From NCBI RefSeq assembly GCF_900095175.1, contig NZ_LT606946.1, positions 908,058 through 972,057 of the forward strand: DNA of 64,000 nucleotides. The letters run 5' to 3'. The stretch is from Polynucleobacter necessarius (GTDB lineage: Bacteria; Pseudomonadota; Gammaproteobacteria; Burkholderiales; Burkholderiaceae). Of the stretch, positions 39,889-49,914 are shown piece by piece; the stretch's first letter is position 1, and each line of letters opens with the position of its first letter. The translations under genes were made by a program, and so were the position numbers. The notes under the pieces are model-generated. The model was given only the letters and a program-made list of their open reading frames with translations, searched no databases and was not told the DNA's origin.

Positions 39889-41667
39889 TTAGAAAGTACG
39901 TTCTTTGGGAGGGAAAGACTCAACAGTCAATGGCTTGAGAACAACTGGCTTGTAATCCAAGCGATTGCCTTCGCTATACCAAAGCGTGTGCTTCATCCAG
40001 TTAGCATCATCGCGCTCTTGATAATCATCATGTGAGTGTGCACCGCGACTTTCAGTGCGAGCTGCCGCAGAGATCATGGTTGCGTTAGCAGCTTCGATCA
40101 AGTTAGCAACTTCCAAAGCCTCGATACGAGCAGTGTTGAAAATTTCAGACTTGTCTTTGAGCCATAAATGCTTTGCGCGCTCTGTGAGTTTAGCTATCTG
40201 GCGAACACCCTCATCCATCAACTCTTGGTTGCGGAATACGCCAGCATATTTCTGCATAGTTTTACGAATATCATTTGCAACGTCTTGTGCATACTCACCA
40301 GAAGTCGAGTTATCAAGAGCCGCAATACGAGCCATGGTTTGCTCACCAGCATTTGCAGGCAATGGTTTGAACTCGCGATTCTTGAGGTCCATTGCAACAA
40401 TATGGTTACCGGCAGCACGACCAAATACAAGTAAGTCGAGCAATGAGTTTGTGCCCAAGCGGTTTGCACCGTGAACGGATACACAAGAGCACTCACCGAT
40501 GGCATAGAGACCATTAACGATCTCGTTATGCTTGCCGTTTGCAGGCACAACAACTTGACCATTGATGTTGGTAGGAATACCACCCATCTGATAGTGAATT
40601 GTCGGCACAACTGGGATTGGCTCTTTAGTAACGTCAACGTTAGCAAAGTTAATACCAATCTCATATACAGAAGGTAAACGCTTCATGATGGTCTCAGCAC
40701 CGATGTGCGTTAAGTCGAGAACCACATAATCACCGTTAGGACCACAACCGCGCCCTTCTTTAATCTCCTGGTCCATGCAGCGAGAAACGAAATCGCGTGG
40801 GGCCAAATCTTTGTAAGTTGGAGCGTAACGCTCCATAAAGCGCTCGCCATCTTTATTGCGCAAGATACCGCCTTCACCACGGCAACCCTCTGTCAACAAC
40901 ACGCCTGCACCAGCTACGCCAGTCGGATGGAATTGCCAGAACTCCATGTCTTCCAATGGAATGCCTGCACGTGCTGCCAGACCCATACCGTCGCCAGTAT
41001 TAATAAATGCGTTTGTCGATGCGTCCCAAATACGGCCTGCACCACCAGTAGCCATCATGACTACTTTAGTTTCGAGGATGTAAACCTGGCCGGTTTCCAT
41101 TTCAAGCGCTGTAACACCAACAACATCACCTGCGTCGTCACGGATCAGATCCAAGGCTAACCACTCAACGAAGAAATTAGTCTTTGCGCGGACATTGCGC
41201 TGATATAAAGTGTGCAACATAGCGTGACCAGTGCGGTCAGCTGCTGCGCAAGCACGTTGAACGGCTTTCTCACCATAGTTGGCTGTGTGACCACCGAAAG
41301 GACGCTGATAAATCGTGCCGTCTGGATTACGGTCGAAAGGCATACCAAAATGCTCTAACTCGTAAACCACTTTAGGGGCTTCGCGACACATAAACTCGAT
41401 AACGTCTTGGTCACCCAACCAGTCAGAACCTTTGATGGTGTCATAAAAGTGATAGTGCCAATTATCTTCACTCATATTGCCAAGTGAGGCGCCGATACCA
41501 CCTTGTGCGGCAACAGTATGCGAGCGAGTTGGGAATACTTTAGTTAATACCGCAACGTTCAGGCCAGCTTCTGCCAATTGCAAAGAAGCGCGCATACCTG
41601 AACCACCTGCACCAATAATTACCGCATCGAAACGGCGGCGTGGCAATGCTTTTTTAATCGCGGTCAT
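39889..41667 (-). CDS. sdhA: Succinate dehydrogenase flavoprotein subunit
   Basis: 592 aa from the ATG at 41667 ([17 protein letters not shown]). FAD-binding [17 protein letters not shown], flavin-linking His in SHTVAAQGG near residue 49, and active-site [21 protein letters not shown] region. It oxidises succinate to fumarate on the inner face of the membrane. The stop of sdhD lies four bases ahead. Confidence 0.98.
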   Translation of the reverse strand: MTAIKKALPRRRFDAVIIGAGGSGMRASLQLAEAGLNVAVLTKVFPTRSHTVAAQGGIGASLGNMSEDNWHYHFYDTIKGSDWLGDQDVIEFMCREAPKVVYELEHFGMPFDRNPDGTIYQRPFGGHTANYGEKAVQRACAAADRTGHAMLHTLYQRNVRAKTNFFVEWLALDLIRDDAGDVVGVTALEMETGQVYILETKVVMMATGGAGRIWDASTNAFINTGDGMGLAARAGIPLEDMEFWQFHPTGVAGAGVLLTEGCRGEGGILRNKDGERFMERYAPTYKDLAPRDFVSRCMDQEIKEGRGCGPNGDYVVLDLTHIGAETIMKRLPSVYEIGINFANVDVTKEPIPVVPTIHYQMGGIPTNINGQVVVPANGKHNEIVNGLYAIGECSCVSVHGANRLGTNSLLDLLVFGRAAGNHIVAMDLKNREFKPLPANAGEQTMARIAALDNSTSGEYAQDVANDIRKTMQKYAGVFRNQELMDEGVRQIAKLTERAKHLWLKDKSEIFNTARIEALEVANLIEAANATMISAAARTESRGAHSHDDYQERDDANWMKHTLWYSEGNRLDYKPVVLKPLTVESFPPKERTF

Positions 41668-41671
41668 TGAA

Positions 41672-42037
41672 TTACACTTTCCACAAAATTTGTACGGCAT
41701 AAGCCGCACAGGCTACGAGATACAAAACAGTTAACACCTGAAGTGTTAAACGAATGCTGACAGGCTTGATGTAATCCATCCAGATATCACGAATACCAAT
41801 CCAAGCGTGATAGAACAAACTGATGAAGAATAAGAGCGTCAATAGCTTCATGAACTGATTGCTAAACAATCCAGCCCAGCCCTCATAAGTTGCGCTACCG
41901 GTAATGCAATAGTCAACCAACAAAACGATTGTGAAGACCACCATAACAATGGCAGTCACACGTTGAATAATCCACTCTTTAAGGCCGTAATGAGCGCCAA
42001 CTACTAAGCACTTAGATCCAATTTGATAAATAGGCAT
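41672..42037 (-). CDS. sdhD: Succinate dehydrogenase membrane anchor SdhD
   Basis: 121 aa with three membrane helices (IIQRVTAIVMVVFTIVLLV; LLTLLFFISLFYHAWIGI; LQVLTVLYLVACAAYAV). The haem-ligand His in FYHAWIGIRDIWMDY is conserved. It anchors SdhAB with SdhC. Confidence 0.94.
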   Translation of the reverse strand: MPIYQIGSKCLVVGAHYGLKEWIIQRVTAIVMVVFTIVLLVDYCITGSATYEGWAGLFSNQFMKLLTLLFFISLFYHAWIGIRDIWMDYIKPVSIRLTLQVLTVLYLVACAAYAVQILWKV

Positions 42038-42061
42038 TAGATTTCCTTAATAAAGAAGTGC

Positions 42062-42481
42062 TTAGTACAAGCCGAATAATTTGAGACCAACAATCGCAGT
42101 CAAAGCGAGGCCCAAGAAAAATACAAAGATCGCTGAGCGATTAGCGTCTGCCTTTTCAACCCCAATCTCTAAATCGAGCAAGAGGTAGCGGATACCAGCG
42201 CAGAAATGGTGCAAGAAAGACCAAATCAGGCCCAAGAGAATCAGTTTTACGAGTACGTGACCAGTGATTGACTGGAATTTTTGATAGCTCATTTCTGAAG
42301 CCAAACTCTGATCAAAAAGATAGAGCAAGAAAGGCAACATCAAAAACAGGGCCGCCCCACTAATCCGATGAAGAATGGAAACTTTTCCAGCCCAAGGAAG
42401 GCGATATTTAATTAACTGTGCGAGACCAATATTTCGGTAAACCGGTCTATCTTTTTTTACGTTTTGCTGTGCATCAACCAT
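42062..42481 (-). CDS. sdhC: Succinate dehydrogenase cytochrome b556 subunit
   Basis: 139 aa from the ATG at 42481 (MVDAQQNVKKDRP). Quinone-site SILHRISGAALFLMLP and haem-ligand LHHFCAGIRYLLLDLE. Three membrane helices. First gene of sdhCDAB-sdhE-gltA; its promoter must lie in 42482-42624. A ten-base palindrome TGTTGCAACA sits there at 42526-42535. Confidence 0.95.
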   Translation of the reverse strand: MVDAQQNVKKDRPVYRNIGLAQLIKYRLPWAGKVSILHRISGAALFLMLPFLLYLFDQSLASEMSYQKFQSITGHVLVKLILLGLIWSFLHHFCAGIRYLLLDLEIGVEKADANRSAIFVFFLGLALTAIVGLKLFGLY

Positions 42482-42624
42482 GGGCAATCTCAATCATTCG
42501 GTGGAGGTTCAGTGTGGTTTTGTTGTGTTGCAACATATTCTATTGGAAACCTTGGGGATGGTGGGGACTTTTTAGCGTTTAAAGGGGTTAAATAGTGGTT
42601 TTTACTGATTTTTGAGTGTACTAC

Positions 42625-43362
42625 CTAGTTCAATTTATTGTCGTAGTGCTGATCAGAAGTGTCATACCTTGCGCGCCGAATTTCTACTGGTTTATTCCCG
42701 TAGGTAAAAGCTGCACGTTCAACCGACAGTAAGGCAGAGCCCTCTGGAACTTCCAAGTGTTTGGCCAGCTCTGAATTTGCCAGAACAGCCTTAATCTTTT
42801 CTTCTGCCCTGACCATGTGGGTGGCATATTCACTCTCATAAAAGGCATACATCGGCCCAGGCCAAGAATTAAGAGCTTCAAGAGTGAGCCCCTTAAAGCG
42901 CCCCTCAGGCAACCAAATCTCCTCAAAAACAATCGGACGACCTGCTGAGCTTTGCACCCGATCTATTCGAATAACAGGATCACTTGCCTTTAATTTAAGC
43001 AACTTAGCAATATAAGCATCAGATTGACTGATTTCACAGGCTAAAAACTGGTTTTTGAGGTGCAACTTCTCACCAGAGTCAGGCTCTAAACGTAAAAAAC
43101 GGTACTGAAAGTCCTCCTCTTGGTGGGTGGCAACAAAAGTTCCTTTGCCCTGACGTCTGACAAGTAAATTTTGGGCTGCCAACTCATCAATGGCCTTACG
43201 AACAGTTCCCTGGCTCACTGCATAGCGTGCTGCAAGCTCCATTTCACTAGGGATGACATCCCCAGGCATCCATTCTGAGGCCTGCAAGCTAGCCAAAATC
43301 ATGGCTTTAATTTGCTCATAAAGCGGGCTAAATGAGGCAATTGGTTCGGATATCAGTGACAA
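42625..43362 (-). CDS. GntR/HutC-family transcriptional regulator
   Basis: 245 aa. An N-terminal winged helix (PGDVIPSEMELAARYAVSQG, VRKAIDELAAQNLLVRRQGK) is followed by a UTRA ligand-binding domain (IVFEEIWLPEGRF; EEKIKAVLANSELAKHLEVP). It lies between sdhC (same strand, downstream) and mdh (divergent), so control of TCA genes by an organic acid is likely. The ligand is not readable from sequence. A palindrome and a 7-base repeat lie in its divergent promoter region. Confidence 0.9.
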   Translation of the reverse strand: MSLISEPIASFSPLYEQIKAMILASLQASEWMPGDVIPSEMELAARYAVSQGTVRKAIDELAAQNLLVRRQGKGTFVATHQEEDFQYRFLRLEPDSGEKLHLKNQFLACEISQSDAYIAKLLKLKASDPVIRIDRVQSSAGRPIVFEEIWLPEGRFKGLTLEALNSWPGPMYAFYESEYATHMVRAEEKIKAVLANSELAKHLEVPEGSALLSVERAAFTYGNKPVEIRRARYDTSDQHYDNKLN

Positions 43363-43402
43363 ATTAACTCCACAGAGTCTTCTATTGGATAAAATTCAAG
43401 CT

Positions 43403-43451
43403 TATCTCATATCTCATATCTCATATCTCATATCTCATATCTCATATCTTA
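43403..43451. repeat. Tandem 7-base repeat upstream of mdh
   Basis: Six perfect copies of TATCTCA plus a seventh differing in one base (TATCTTA), 49 bases in all. They lie in the divergent gap between the GntR gene and mdh and end inside a palindrome (43447-43458). Such short arrays change copy number by replication slippage and could vary promoter spacing. Confidence 0.9.
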
Positions 43452-43458
43452 TATAAGA
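43447..43458. promoter_or_regulatory. Palindrome TCTTATATAAGA, candidate GntR operator
   Basis: A perfect 12-base palindrome ending the 7-base repeat array and lying five bases before the presumed mdh -35. HutC/GntR-type operators are commonly AT-rich palindromes of this size, so it is a fair candidate site for the divergent regulator. Not tested. Confidence 0.55.
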
Positions 43459-43463
43459 CATGA

Positions 43464-43493
43464 TTGACAGTGTAAATGGAAAGTCCATACACT
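43464..43493 (+). promoter_or_regulatory. Candidate sigma-70 promoter of mdh with internal dyad
   Basis: TTGACA (43464-43469) and TACACT (43488-43493) with 18-base spacing, 55 bases before the mdh ATG. The spacer holds an imperfect inverted repeat: GTGTA...TGGA on the left and TCCATACAC on the right, overlapping the -10. A repressor bound there would block the promoter. Confidence 0.5.
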
Positions 43494-43547
43494 TGAATGG
43501 ATAATAGAAAAGATTTCATTAATTAACCTCAACTGGAGTTATTAGTA

Positions 43548-44537
43548 ATGGCAAAAGCCCCAATGCGTGTTGCAGTCACCGGTGCAGCCGGTCAAATCGG
43601 ATATTCCCTCCTCTTTCGCATCGCCAATGGCGGTTTGTTAGGCAAAGATCAACCAGTAATCCTCCAGTTACTAGAAATTCCAGATGAAAAGGCTCAAAAA
43701 GCGTTAGCTGGCGTCATGATGGAGTTAGAAGACTGCGCATTCCCATTGTTAGCTGGAATGACAGCACACTCTGATCCAATGACTGCATTTAGGGATATTG
43801 ATGTTGCCTTGTTGGTTGGTGCACGTCCACGTGGCCCCGGTATGGAGCGCAAAGATTTGCTCTCAGCCAACGCTCAGATTTTCACAGCTCAAGGTAAAGC
43901 TTTGAATGCTGTAGCTAAGAAGACTGTCAAGGTATTGGTTGTTGGTAACCCAGCAAATACCAATGCTTACATCGCCATGAAATCTGCTCCAGATATTCCT
44001 GCGAAGAACTTCACTGCAATGTTGCGCTTGGATCACAACCGCGCGCTCTCTCAATTAGCTAACAAATTGAACAAGCCAGTTGCTGATATCGAGAAATTAG
44101 TTGTTTGGGGTAACCATAGCCCAACAATGTATCCTGACTATCGCTTCGCAACAGTTGACGGTAAGTCTGTCAAAGACAGTATTAATGATCCAGCATGGAA
44201 CAAAGATACATTTATCCCTACAGTTGGTAAACGTGGTGCCGCCATCATTGAGGCACGCGGACTATCTTCTGCAGCCTCTGCTGCTAACGCAGCCATTGAT
44301 CATATTCGTGACTGGGTTCTCGGCACGAATGGCAAATGGGTCACCATGGGTATTCCATCTAAAGGTGAATATGGCATTCCAGCTGAAGTGATTTACGGCT
44401 ACCCAGTGGTTTGCGAAAACGGTGAATACAAAATGGTTGAAGGTTTAGAAATCGATGAGTTTTCACGTGAGCGCATGAACCACACTCTTAACGAATTGCT
44501 TGAAGAACAAGCAGGCGTTAAACACCTTCTTTCATAA
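43548..44537 (+). CDS. mdh: Malate dehydrogenase
   Basis: 329 aa. NAD site [17 protein letters not shown], substrate Arg loop [16 protein letters not shown], and catalytic His in [13 protein letters not shown] near residue 188. This is the longer cytosolic-type malate dehydrogenase usual in betaproteobacteria. It faces the GntR regulator and the sdh operon. Confidence 0.97.
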   Translation: MAKAPMRVAVTGAAGQIGYSLLFRIANGGLLGKDQPVILQLLEIPDEKAQKALAGVMMELEDCAFPLLAGMTAHSDPMTAFRDIDVALLVGARPRGPGMERKDLLSANAQIFTAQGKALNAVAKKTVKVLVVGNPANTNAYIAMKSAPDIPAKNFTAMLRLDHNRALSQLANKLNKPVADIEKLVVWGNHSPTMYPDYRFATVDGKSVKDSINDPAWNKDTFIPTVGKRGAAIIEARGLSSAASAANAAIDHIRDWVLGTNGKWVTMGIPSKGEYGIPAEVIYGYPVVCENGEYKMVEGLEIDEFSRERMNHTLNELLEEQAGVKHLLS

Positions 44538-44549
44538 GGACTTGCATAT

Positions 44550-44918
44550 ATGAAGCGTACCCTTCTCCTCGTAAGTATGATGGCTGCTGGCTTTGTTGGC
44601 ACAGCCAGTGCAAGCGAGGCAGTATCGACTTGGACTTGTAGCGAAAGCAAGCAATTTAATACGACCGGAACAATGGAAAAGATTCGCCTAACATGGCAAT
44701 CCAAAACTTTTGAACTGGTTCGTGAAAATTCTTTGCCTGGTAGTTTGCGTTACAAAAATACTACCAGTGGGCATGATCTAGTGGTGCTCGGTAACAAGGC
44801 TATGCTTTTTAATATTAAGCCTGGAACTCGTCTTGCAGATTTCTGTCAAACCGCAGAAATGAAAAGGGGTGACCTTCCTCATTTATTTGCTGATGCGGAG
44901 CCGTTTACACAGAACTAA
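44550..44918 (+). CDS. Small periplasmic protein of unknown function
   Basis: 122 aa with signal peptide cut after TASA (near residue 21). Two Cys (WTCSESK and ADFCQTAE) could form a disulfide; no membrane helix remains. It starts 12 bases after mdh and ends before a strong terminator, so it is in the mdh transcript. I do not recognise a family. Confidence 0.72.
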   Translation: MKRTLLLVSMMAAGFVGTASASEAVSTWTCSESKQFNTTGTMEKIRLTWQSKTFELVRENSLPGSLRYKNTTSGHDLVVLGNKAMLFNIKPGTRLADFCQTAEMKRGDLPHLFADAEPFTQN

Positions 44919-44941
44919 ATCTTAGCTCTGACTCCACAATG

Positions 44942-44969
44942 AAAAAGCTGAGAATTTCTCGGCTTTTTT
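44942..44969 (+). terminator. Rho-independent terminator of the mdh transcript
   Basis: AAAAAGCTGAGA (44942-44953) pairs with TCTCGGCTTTTT (44957-44968) with one G-T pair and a three-base loop, followed by T. It could also serve the convergent gene at 45001 in reverse, since the A run gives a T run on the other strand. Confidence 0.85.
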
Positions 44970-45000
44970 ACTTATTAACATCTCTAGGGTTACTCAAATA

Positions 45001-46212
45001 CTAGTGAAATAAAGGTTGCTGTGTAGGTGCATCATCAGGCAACTCCGCATACACGGCATCACCCGATCGATCTGGAAACAGTGGTGCTCCGCAATCATCG
45101 CAAAGCTCTGGGTCAAATAGCATTGCATGGCGGAAGACATCACCAACCCCAGCATCCCTAAGTGCATCTGCAATTCGCTTCATCGGACTCTCATCATCTG
45201 ATAAATCATTGAGGGCATCATTAGCAACACTCTCTCGGTCGTATAGAGGCCAAATCACACCATATACCACCTCAGAAGAGCCTTTTAAGCTAAATGAGAT
45301 TCGATACTCGTCGGCTTGATCTTCACCAAACGCCCCTACTACGCAAGACAATCCTGCCGGCAGAACTCCAAGCGTGCTCTCAAGAAAATTGACAGCAGCC
45401 CGGATACTTAATGGACGGATCTGTTTATCAGCCAGTCGGCAATTCGTAAAATATGCCTCTGGCAATAAGAGCTCAAACTCACAACCCGGTAAAAGTGCGG
45501 CAATAGGTTCTTGCATCATGTTTTGCCAACCTATCAAGCTGACGCCACGCTCTTGACGTGTTGGTGCATCAGCTTGCCATCTGAAAAGTGGCGAACCAGA
45601 AGGTGCAGTAACAGCAGCAATAATGAAGCGTGGATCGGCCAAAACTGCAATGATCTCCGACATCTCGCGCAACTCCAACTTCACCTCACTAGCGCTAATA
45701 GCAGCGCTTGCTAAGGCCTCCGTAAGTAGGCGCGTTTGACAATGCGAGTGCGGCATCTGATCAATGCTGTAAAGCCAGGGAACAATGGCTAGGCGCGCAT
45801 CAGTGGAGGCAATTGAGCTATGCAGTGCAGCAGCCGTAGATTCAATGACGCTCACTGGAAGCGCACCAGAAGGAATCTGATAGCGGGTATGTGCAACGAT
45901 CGGTAAAGCCAATAAAAGCACATCCCAATTCTGATCCTCATGCTCCATGAGCAAAGACTCAGCCAAGGTCTCAGCGCAATCTGCAAGTACCTCGAAGGCT
46001 ACAGTATTAATTCGAAATGTTTGATCAAGAGCGGCATCAATTACATTTTGATTTTGGCTTTTGAGAAGACGCATTAAGCGAATATTTAAGCGCTCTTCCC
46101 AAAATTGGTCTTCAATATGACTCCCGGAGGCCGCCAAAGAAATAGCATCCGCTACTAGACGTTCGACATCCGGTGAGGTGCGCTGCGAGGATTTAGTGCG
46201 ATGAACCGCCAT
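45001..46212 (-). CDS. DUF2863-like conserved protein
   Basis: 403 aa, soluble, acidic, no signal peptide. It resembles the DUF2863 family found in Burkholderiales. A C-terminal CxxC (ELCDDCGAPLFPD near residue 375) suggests a small metal-binding knuckle. It begins 11 bases after yaaA stops on the same strand. Function unknown; family assignment is from memory of overall pattern. Confidence 0.72.
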   Translation of the reverse strand: MAVHRTKSSQRTSPDVERLVADAISLAASGSHIEDQFWEERLNIRLMRLLKSQNQNVIDAALDQTFRINTVAFEVLADCAETLAESLLMEHEDQNWDVLLLALPIVAHTRYQIPSGALPVSVIESTAAALHSSIASTDARLAIVPWLYSIDQMPHSHCQTRLLTEALASAAISASEVKLELREMSEIIAVLADPRFIIAAVTAPSGSPLFRWQADAPTRQERGVSLIGWQNMMQEPIAALLPGCEFELLLPEAYFTNCRLADKQIRPLSIRAAVNFLESTLGVLPAGLSCVVGAFGEDQADEYRISFSLKGSSEVVYGVIWPLYDRESVANDALNDLSDDESPMKRIADALRDAGVGDVFRHAMLFDPELCDDCGAPLFPDRSGDAVYAELPDDAPTQQPLFH

Positions 46213-46223
46213 GATGCACTCTC

Positions 46224-47000
46224 CTACTTTCTTTCAGGACGTCTAAACAAGGGCTTCTCTGGCTTAGACTCAGAGGCAGCATATTTGTAACCATCCAAAT
46301 TGAAGCCTTTCAAATCGGCTGGATCAGTAATGCGATTTTCAACGACATAACGTGCCATTAAACCTCTGGCTCGCTTGGCATAGAAGGAAATAATTTTGAA
46401 TTTACCGTCTTTACCATCTTGAAATACAGGGGAGATTACCGGGCAATCCAAGTTCTTCGCCTGCAATACCTTGAAATACTCTTCAGACGCCAAATTAAGG
46501 AGAAAGGGGTTCTTTTGCTTTTCCAGAACTGCCTTCAAGGAATTGGTCACGCGCTCACCCCAAAACGCGTACAGGTCTTTACCTCGAGCATTTTTGAAAG
46601 AAGTACCCATTTCTAGGCGGTAAGGCTGCATTAAATCTAAGGGGCGCAAAACGCCATACAAGCCTGACAGGATACGAACATGATCTTGGGCAAAGGAAAT
46701 CGCCTTGGCATCAAGCGTCTTCACGTCAAATCCATCATAGGCATCGCCATCAAAGGCATAAATCGCTGGCTTGCTATTCTCATCAGTAAATTTCTTGGAC
46801 CAGTCACGATAGCGCCCTACATTCAGCGCAGCTAGCTGATCCGATAAACCCATCAGATTGGCAACCTCCTGAGGGGGGAGTTTCTTTAAGTCAGCTATCA
46901 ACTTAGCTGATTCCGAGACAAACTCAGGCAAGGTCGGAGCCTTAACCTTGGCAGGGGTTTTGTAATCTAAGGATTTAGCAGGTGAAAGGACGATCAACAT
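46224..47000 (-). CDS. yaaA: Peroxide stress protein YaaA
   Basis: 258 aa. N-terminal MLIVLSPAKSLDY, middle AIYAFDGDAYDGFDV and RILSGLYGVLRPLDLMQPYR are the DUF328/YaaA signature. It limits free iron during peroxide stress and binds DNA. It ends in a short Lys/Arg tail. Confidence 0.94.
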   Translation of the reverse strand: MLIVLSPAKSLDYKTPAKVKAPTLPEFVSESAKLIADLKKLPPQEVANLMGLSDQLAALNVGRYRDWSKKFTDENSKPAIYAFDGDAYDGFDVKTLDAKAISFAQDHVRILSGLYGVLRPLDLMQPYRLEMGTSFKNARGKDLYAFWGERVTNSLKAVLEKQKNPFLLNLASEEYFKVLQAKNLDCPVISPVFQDGKDGKFKIISFYAKRARGLMARYVVENRITDPADLKGFNLDGYKYAASESKPEKPLFRRPERK

Positions 47001-47068
47001 GGCACAATTTGAGAATGAATTACTCCCATTCTAGCGACTACCTACCTTATTTGCCCTAAACCATCCGC

Positions 47069-48267
47069 ATGAACCAAAACCCCCTTCTGACGCCAGTATT
47101 TCCCAGTCGCCTACCTGAGGTAGGAACCACGGTATTTACAGTCATGTCGGCCCTCGCTACAGAGCACAAAGCTATCAATCTAGGGCAAGGCTTTCCAGAC
47201 TTTCCTTGTGATCGGGAACTCATATCTCAGGTCAATACAGCAATGCTGTCTGATCACAATCAATATCCACCAATGATCGGGATTGCGGAGTTACGTCAAG
47301 GCGTGTCAAAAAAATATCCGCTTTGTATAGTCATGACTACAACCCCGATACAGAAATTACTATCACCGCTGGGGGCACCCAAGGAATCCTCACGGCTATC
47401 TTGTCATGTGTCAGCACAGGGGATGAAGTTGTCATCATTGGGCCAGCTTACGATAGCTATCGACCTTCAATTGAATTGGCTGGCGGAAAAGTAATTGCCG
47501 TATCTTTAATTGCTAATCGTGATGATCAAGGCAGCGTGAATTCTTACTCAATACCTTGGGATGATTTAGCTAAAGCTATTAATCCAAAAACACGACTCAT
47601 CATCAACACTCCCCATAATCCAACCGGGATGATTTGGCAAAAGACGGATCTAGATCGCCTGGCAGATTTAGTCAGAAACACCAATGCATTGCTCTTAAGT
47701 GATGAGGTCTACGAGCATATGGTGTACGACGGGCATCAACACGCCAGCATAGCCAGCCATCCTGAATTAGCAGCACGAAGTTTTCTGATGTCGAGCTTTG
47801 GAAAAACCTACCATGTCACCGGCTGGAAAGTGGGTTATGTTGCTTCCCCCGCATCGATGATGGCGGAGTTTCGCAAGGTACATCAATTCAATGTGTTCAC
47901 AGTAAACACGCCAATGCAATATGGTTTGGCGAAGTACCTTGAGAATGCGGATCACTATTTAGGGCTGTCCTCTTTTTATCAAGCTAAGCGTGATTTTTTT
48001 AGCAAGGGCTTGGCTCAAACAGGCTTTGAATTATTACCAGCTCCAGCAACGTATTTTCAGTGTGTCAATTACACCAATTTACAGATCCCTCAAGCCAAGA
48101 TGGGCGAAGCTGATTTCTGCTTGTGGCTTACCACCAAAATTGGTGTTGCTGCTATCCCAGTTTCTGCTTTTTACGCCCATCCAGTTGAGTCTGGCGTAAT
48201 CCGTTTTTGTTTTGCTAAAAAAGAAGAAACGCTTTCAAAAGCATTAGAGCGTTTACAAACCCTGTAG
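47069..48267 (+). pseudogene. PLP-dependent methionine-type aminotransferase, frameshifted
   Basis: About 399 aa when repaired. Class I/II aminotransferase motifs: NLGQGFPDFPCDRE, TAGGTQGILTAILS, NTPHNPTGMIW and the PLP-Lys site SSFGKTYHVTGWKVGY. It resembles YbdL/KAT-like enzymes acting on methionine or aromatic amino acids. The frame breaks in an A7 run (47308-47314); one more A gives VSKKISALYSHDYNPD. The A AAA AAA heptamer is in the correct phase for -1 slippage. Confidence 0.87.
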
Positions 48268-48281
48268 AAGAGGAATTCATC

Positions 48282-49016
48282 GTGGAAATAAGCAAACCCA
48301 AGAAAGACATGATTGATGTTTATAGCTGGCCAACGCCAAATGGTCATAAGGTGCACATCATGCTCGAGGAATGTGGATATAAGCCTGGCAAAGACTGGAT
48401 TGCTCATCTTATTGATATTGGGGCTGGCGATCAGTTCAAACCAGAGTTCTTGGCAATTAGTCCAAACAATAAAATTCCCGCCATCGTGGATCCACAAGGA
48501 CCTGATGGCAAACCAATCCACCTTTTTGAGTCTGGGGCAATCCTGCTCTACCTAGCCTCCAAAACGGGGAAATTTTTACCCAAAACGACTCGAGGTAAAT
48601 ACGAAGTCCTGCAATGGCTCATGTTCCAAATGGGTGGCTTGGGGCCTCTATTGGGACAAAACCACCATTTCCGACTCTATGCTCCAGAGAAAATAGACTA
48701 TGCAATCACTCGATACACTAATGAAGCTAAGCGCTTATACGGGGTGTTAGATCATCAACTGCAAGATAATCCCTATATTGCTGGTAAAAATTATTCCATT
48801 GCGGATATTGCTATTTTTCCATGGTCAAGAAACTGGAAAAACCAAGGGATTGAGATTGATGAGTACCCGCATTTCAAGCGGTGGTTTGAAATGGTTGGTG
48901 AGCGCCCTGCTGTCAAGCGTGGTGTTGAAGTATTAACTGCATTACGTAAGCCCTTGCATGACGATAAAGCAAGAGAACAATTATTTGGTTCATCACAGTA
49001 TCAAAAAAGGAAATAG
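48282..49016 (+). CDS. Glutathione S-transferase, Nu class (YfcG/YghU-like)
   Basis: 244 aa from a GTG with GAGG eight bases ahead; an ATG at 48309 is the alternative. N-terminal thioredoxin-fold VYSWPTPNGHKVHIMLEECG with the Thr-Asn pair that replaces Cys, FESGAILLYLA, and the C-terminal SIADIAIFPWSRNW. YfcG/YghU enzymes act as glutathione-dependent disulfide reductases. It lies between the aminotransferase and a hydroxyacyl-CoA dehydrogenase. Confidence 0.9.
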   Translation: MEISKPKKDMIDVYSWPTPNGHKVHIMLEECGYKPGKDWIAHLIDIGAGDQFKPEFLAISPNNKIPAIVDPQGPDGKPIHLFESGAILLYLASKTGKFLPKTTRGKYEVLQWLMFQMGGLGPLLGQNHHFRLYAPEKIDYAITRYTNEAKRLYGVLDHQLQDNPYIAGKNYSIADIAIFPWSRNWKNQGIEIDEYPHFKRWFEMVGERPAVKRGVEVLTALRKPLHDDKAREQLFGSSQYQKRK

Positions 49017-49017
49017 C

Positions 49018-49872
49018 ATGAAGATTCAATCGGTCGGAGTTATTGGCGCGGGCACAATGGGCAATGGCATTGCGCAGGTTTGCGCCGTTGCAGGGCTTGA
49101 TGTTGTGATGGTGGATATCAATGATGCTGCTGTTGAACGTGGTTTGAGTCAAATCAGCAAGAGTTTAGATCGCCTCGTCAAAAAGGAAACCCTCACAGCA
49201 AAAGACAAAGATGCTGCATTAGGCCGGATCAAGGGAAGCACATCTTATTCTGACTTTAAGGGTCTGCAATTGGTGATTGAAGCTGCCACTGAGAATCAAG
49301 CCATTAAAGAGAAGATCTTGAAACAAGTTGATGAGATCGTTGACAAAGAAACCATTATTGCTACGAATACTTCCTCACTATCCATTACCAAGCTTGCTGC
49401 CTTAGATTCCTACCCAAGCCGCTTTATCGGTATGCACTTTTTTAATCCCCCGCCGATGATGGCCTTGGTAGAAGTGATTCGAGGTTTGCAAACCTCTGAT
49501 GCAACACACGTAGCCATTATTGAAATGGCTAAGCGTATTGGTAAAGAGCCCATCACAGTCAAGAACTCACCCGGCTTTGTTGTCAATCGCATTTTGTTGC
49601 CGATGATCAATGAAGCCTTCTTTGTGCTCTACGAAGGGCTCGCTAGCCCAGAGGACATTGATGCTGGTATGAAATTGGGCTGCAATCAACCCATTGGCCC
49701 GCTCGCTTTAGCTGACCTGATTGGTCTTGATACCTGCTTAGCGGTAATGGAAGTCTACTTTGAGAACTTCAGTGATTCCAAGTACCGCCCTTGCCCATTG
49801 CTTCGTGAGATGGTTGCAGCAGGATATCTCGGCCGTAAGACGGGACGTGGTGTCTATACCTACGATCAATAA
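49018..49872 (+). CDS. 3-hydroxybutyryl-CoA dehydrogenase
   Basis: 284 aa from the ATG at 49018. NAD site VGVIGAGTMGNGIAQVCA, catalytic His in GMHFFNPPPMMALVEVI, and NSPGFVVNRILLPMINEA. It interconverts acetoacetyl-CoA and 3-hydroxybutyryl-CoA, linking to PHB or butyrate metabolism; the phasin gene at 61 kb supports PHB storage. Upstream TAG of the GST gene ends two bases before the ATG. Confidence 0.94.
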   Translation: MKIQSVGVIGAGTMGNGIAQVCAVAGLDVVMVDINDAAVERGLSQISKSLDRLVKKETLTAKDKDAALGRIKGSTSYSDFKGLQLVIEAATENQAIKEKILKQVDEIVDKETIIATNTSSLSITKLAALDSYPSRFIGMHFFNPPPMMALVEVIRGLQTSDATHVAIIEMAKRIGKEPITVKNSPGFVVNRILLPMINEAFFVLYEGLASPEDIDAGMKLGCNQPIGPLALADLIGLDTCLAVMEVYFENFSDSKYRPCPLLREMVAAGYLGRKTGRGVYTYDQ

Positions 49873-49914
49873 TTTTTCAACCCATCATCCATTAATCCGA
49901 GTAAAGAAGTTTTT

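Noticed and set aside
42526..42535. TGTTGCAACA before sdhC as a defined operator
   Set aside because: A ten-base palindrome is not rare enough alone, and nothing ties it to a regulator; mentioned only under sdhC.
43403..43451. CRISPR array
   Set aside because: The repeats are seven bases with no spacers, and no cas genes are present. It is a simple tandem repeat.
47069..47494. Stand-alone short protein at the aminotransferase 5' end
   Set aside because: Its last 60 or so residues are out-of-frame reading; the proper continuation is in the other frame after the A7 run.
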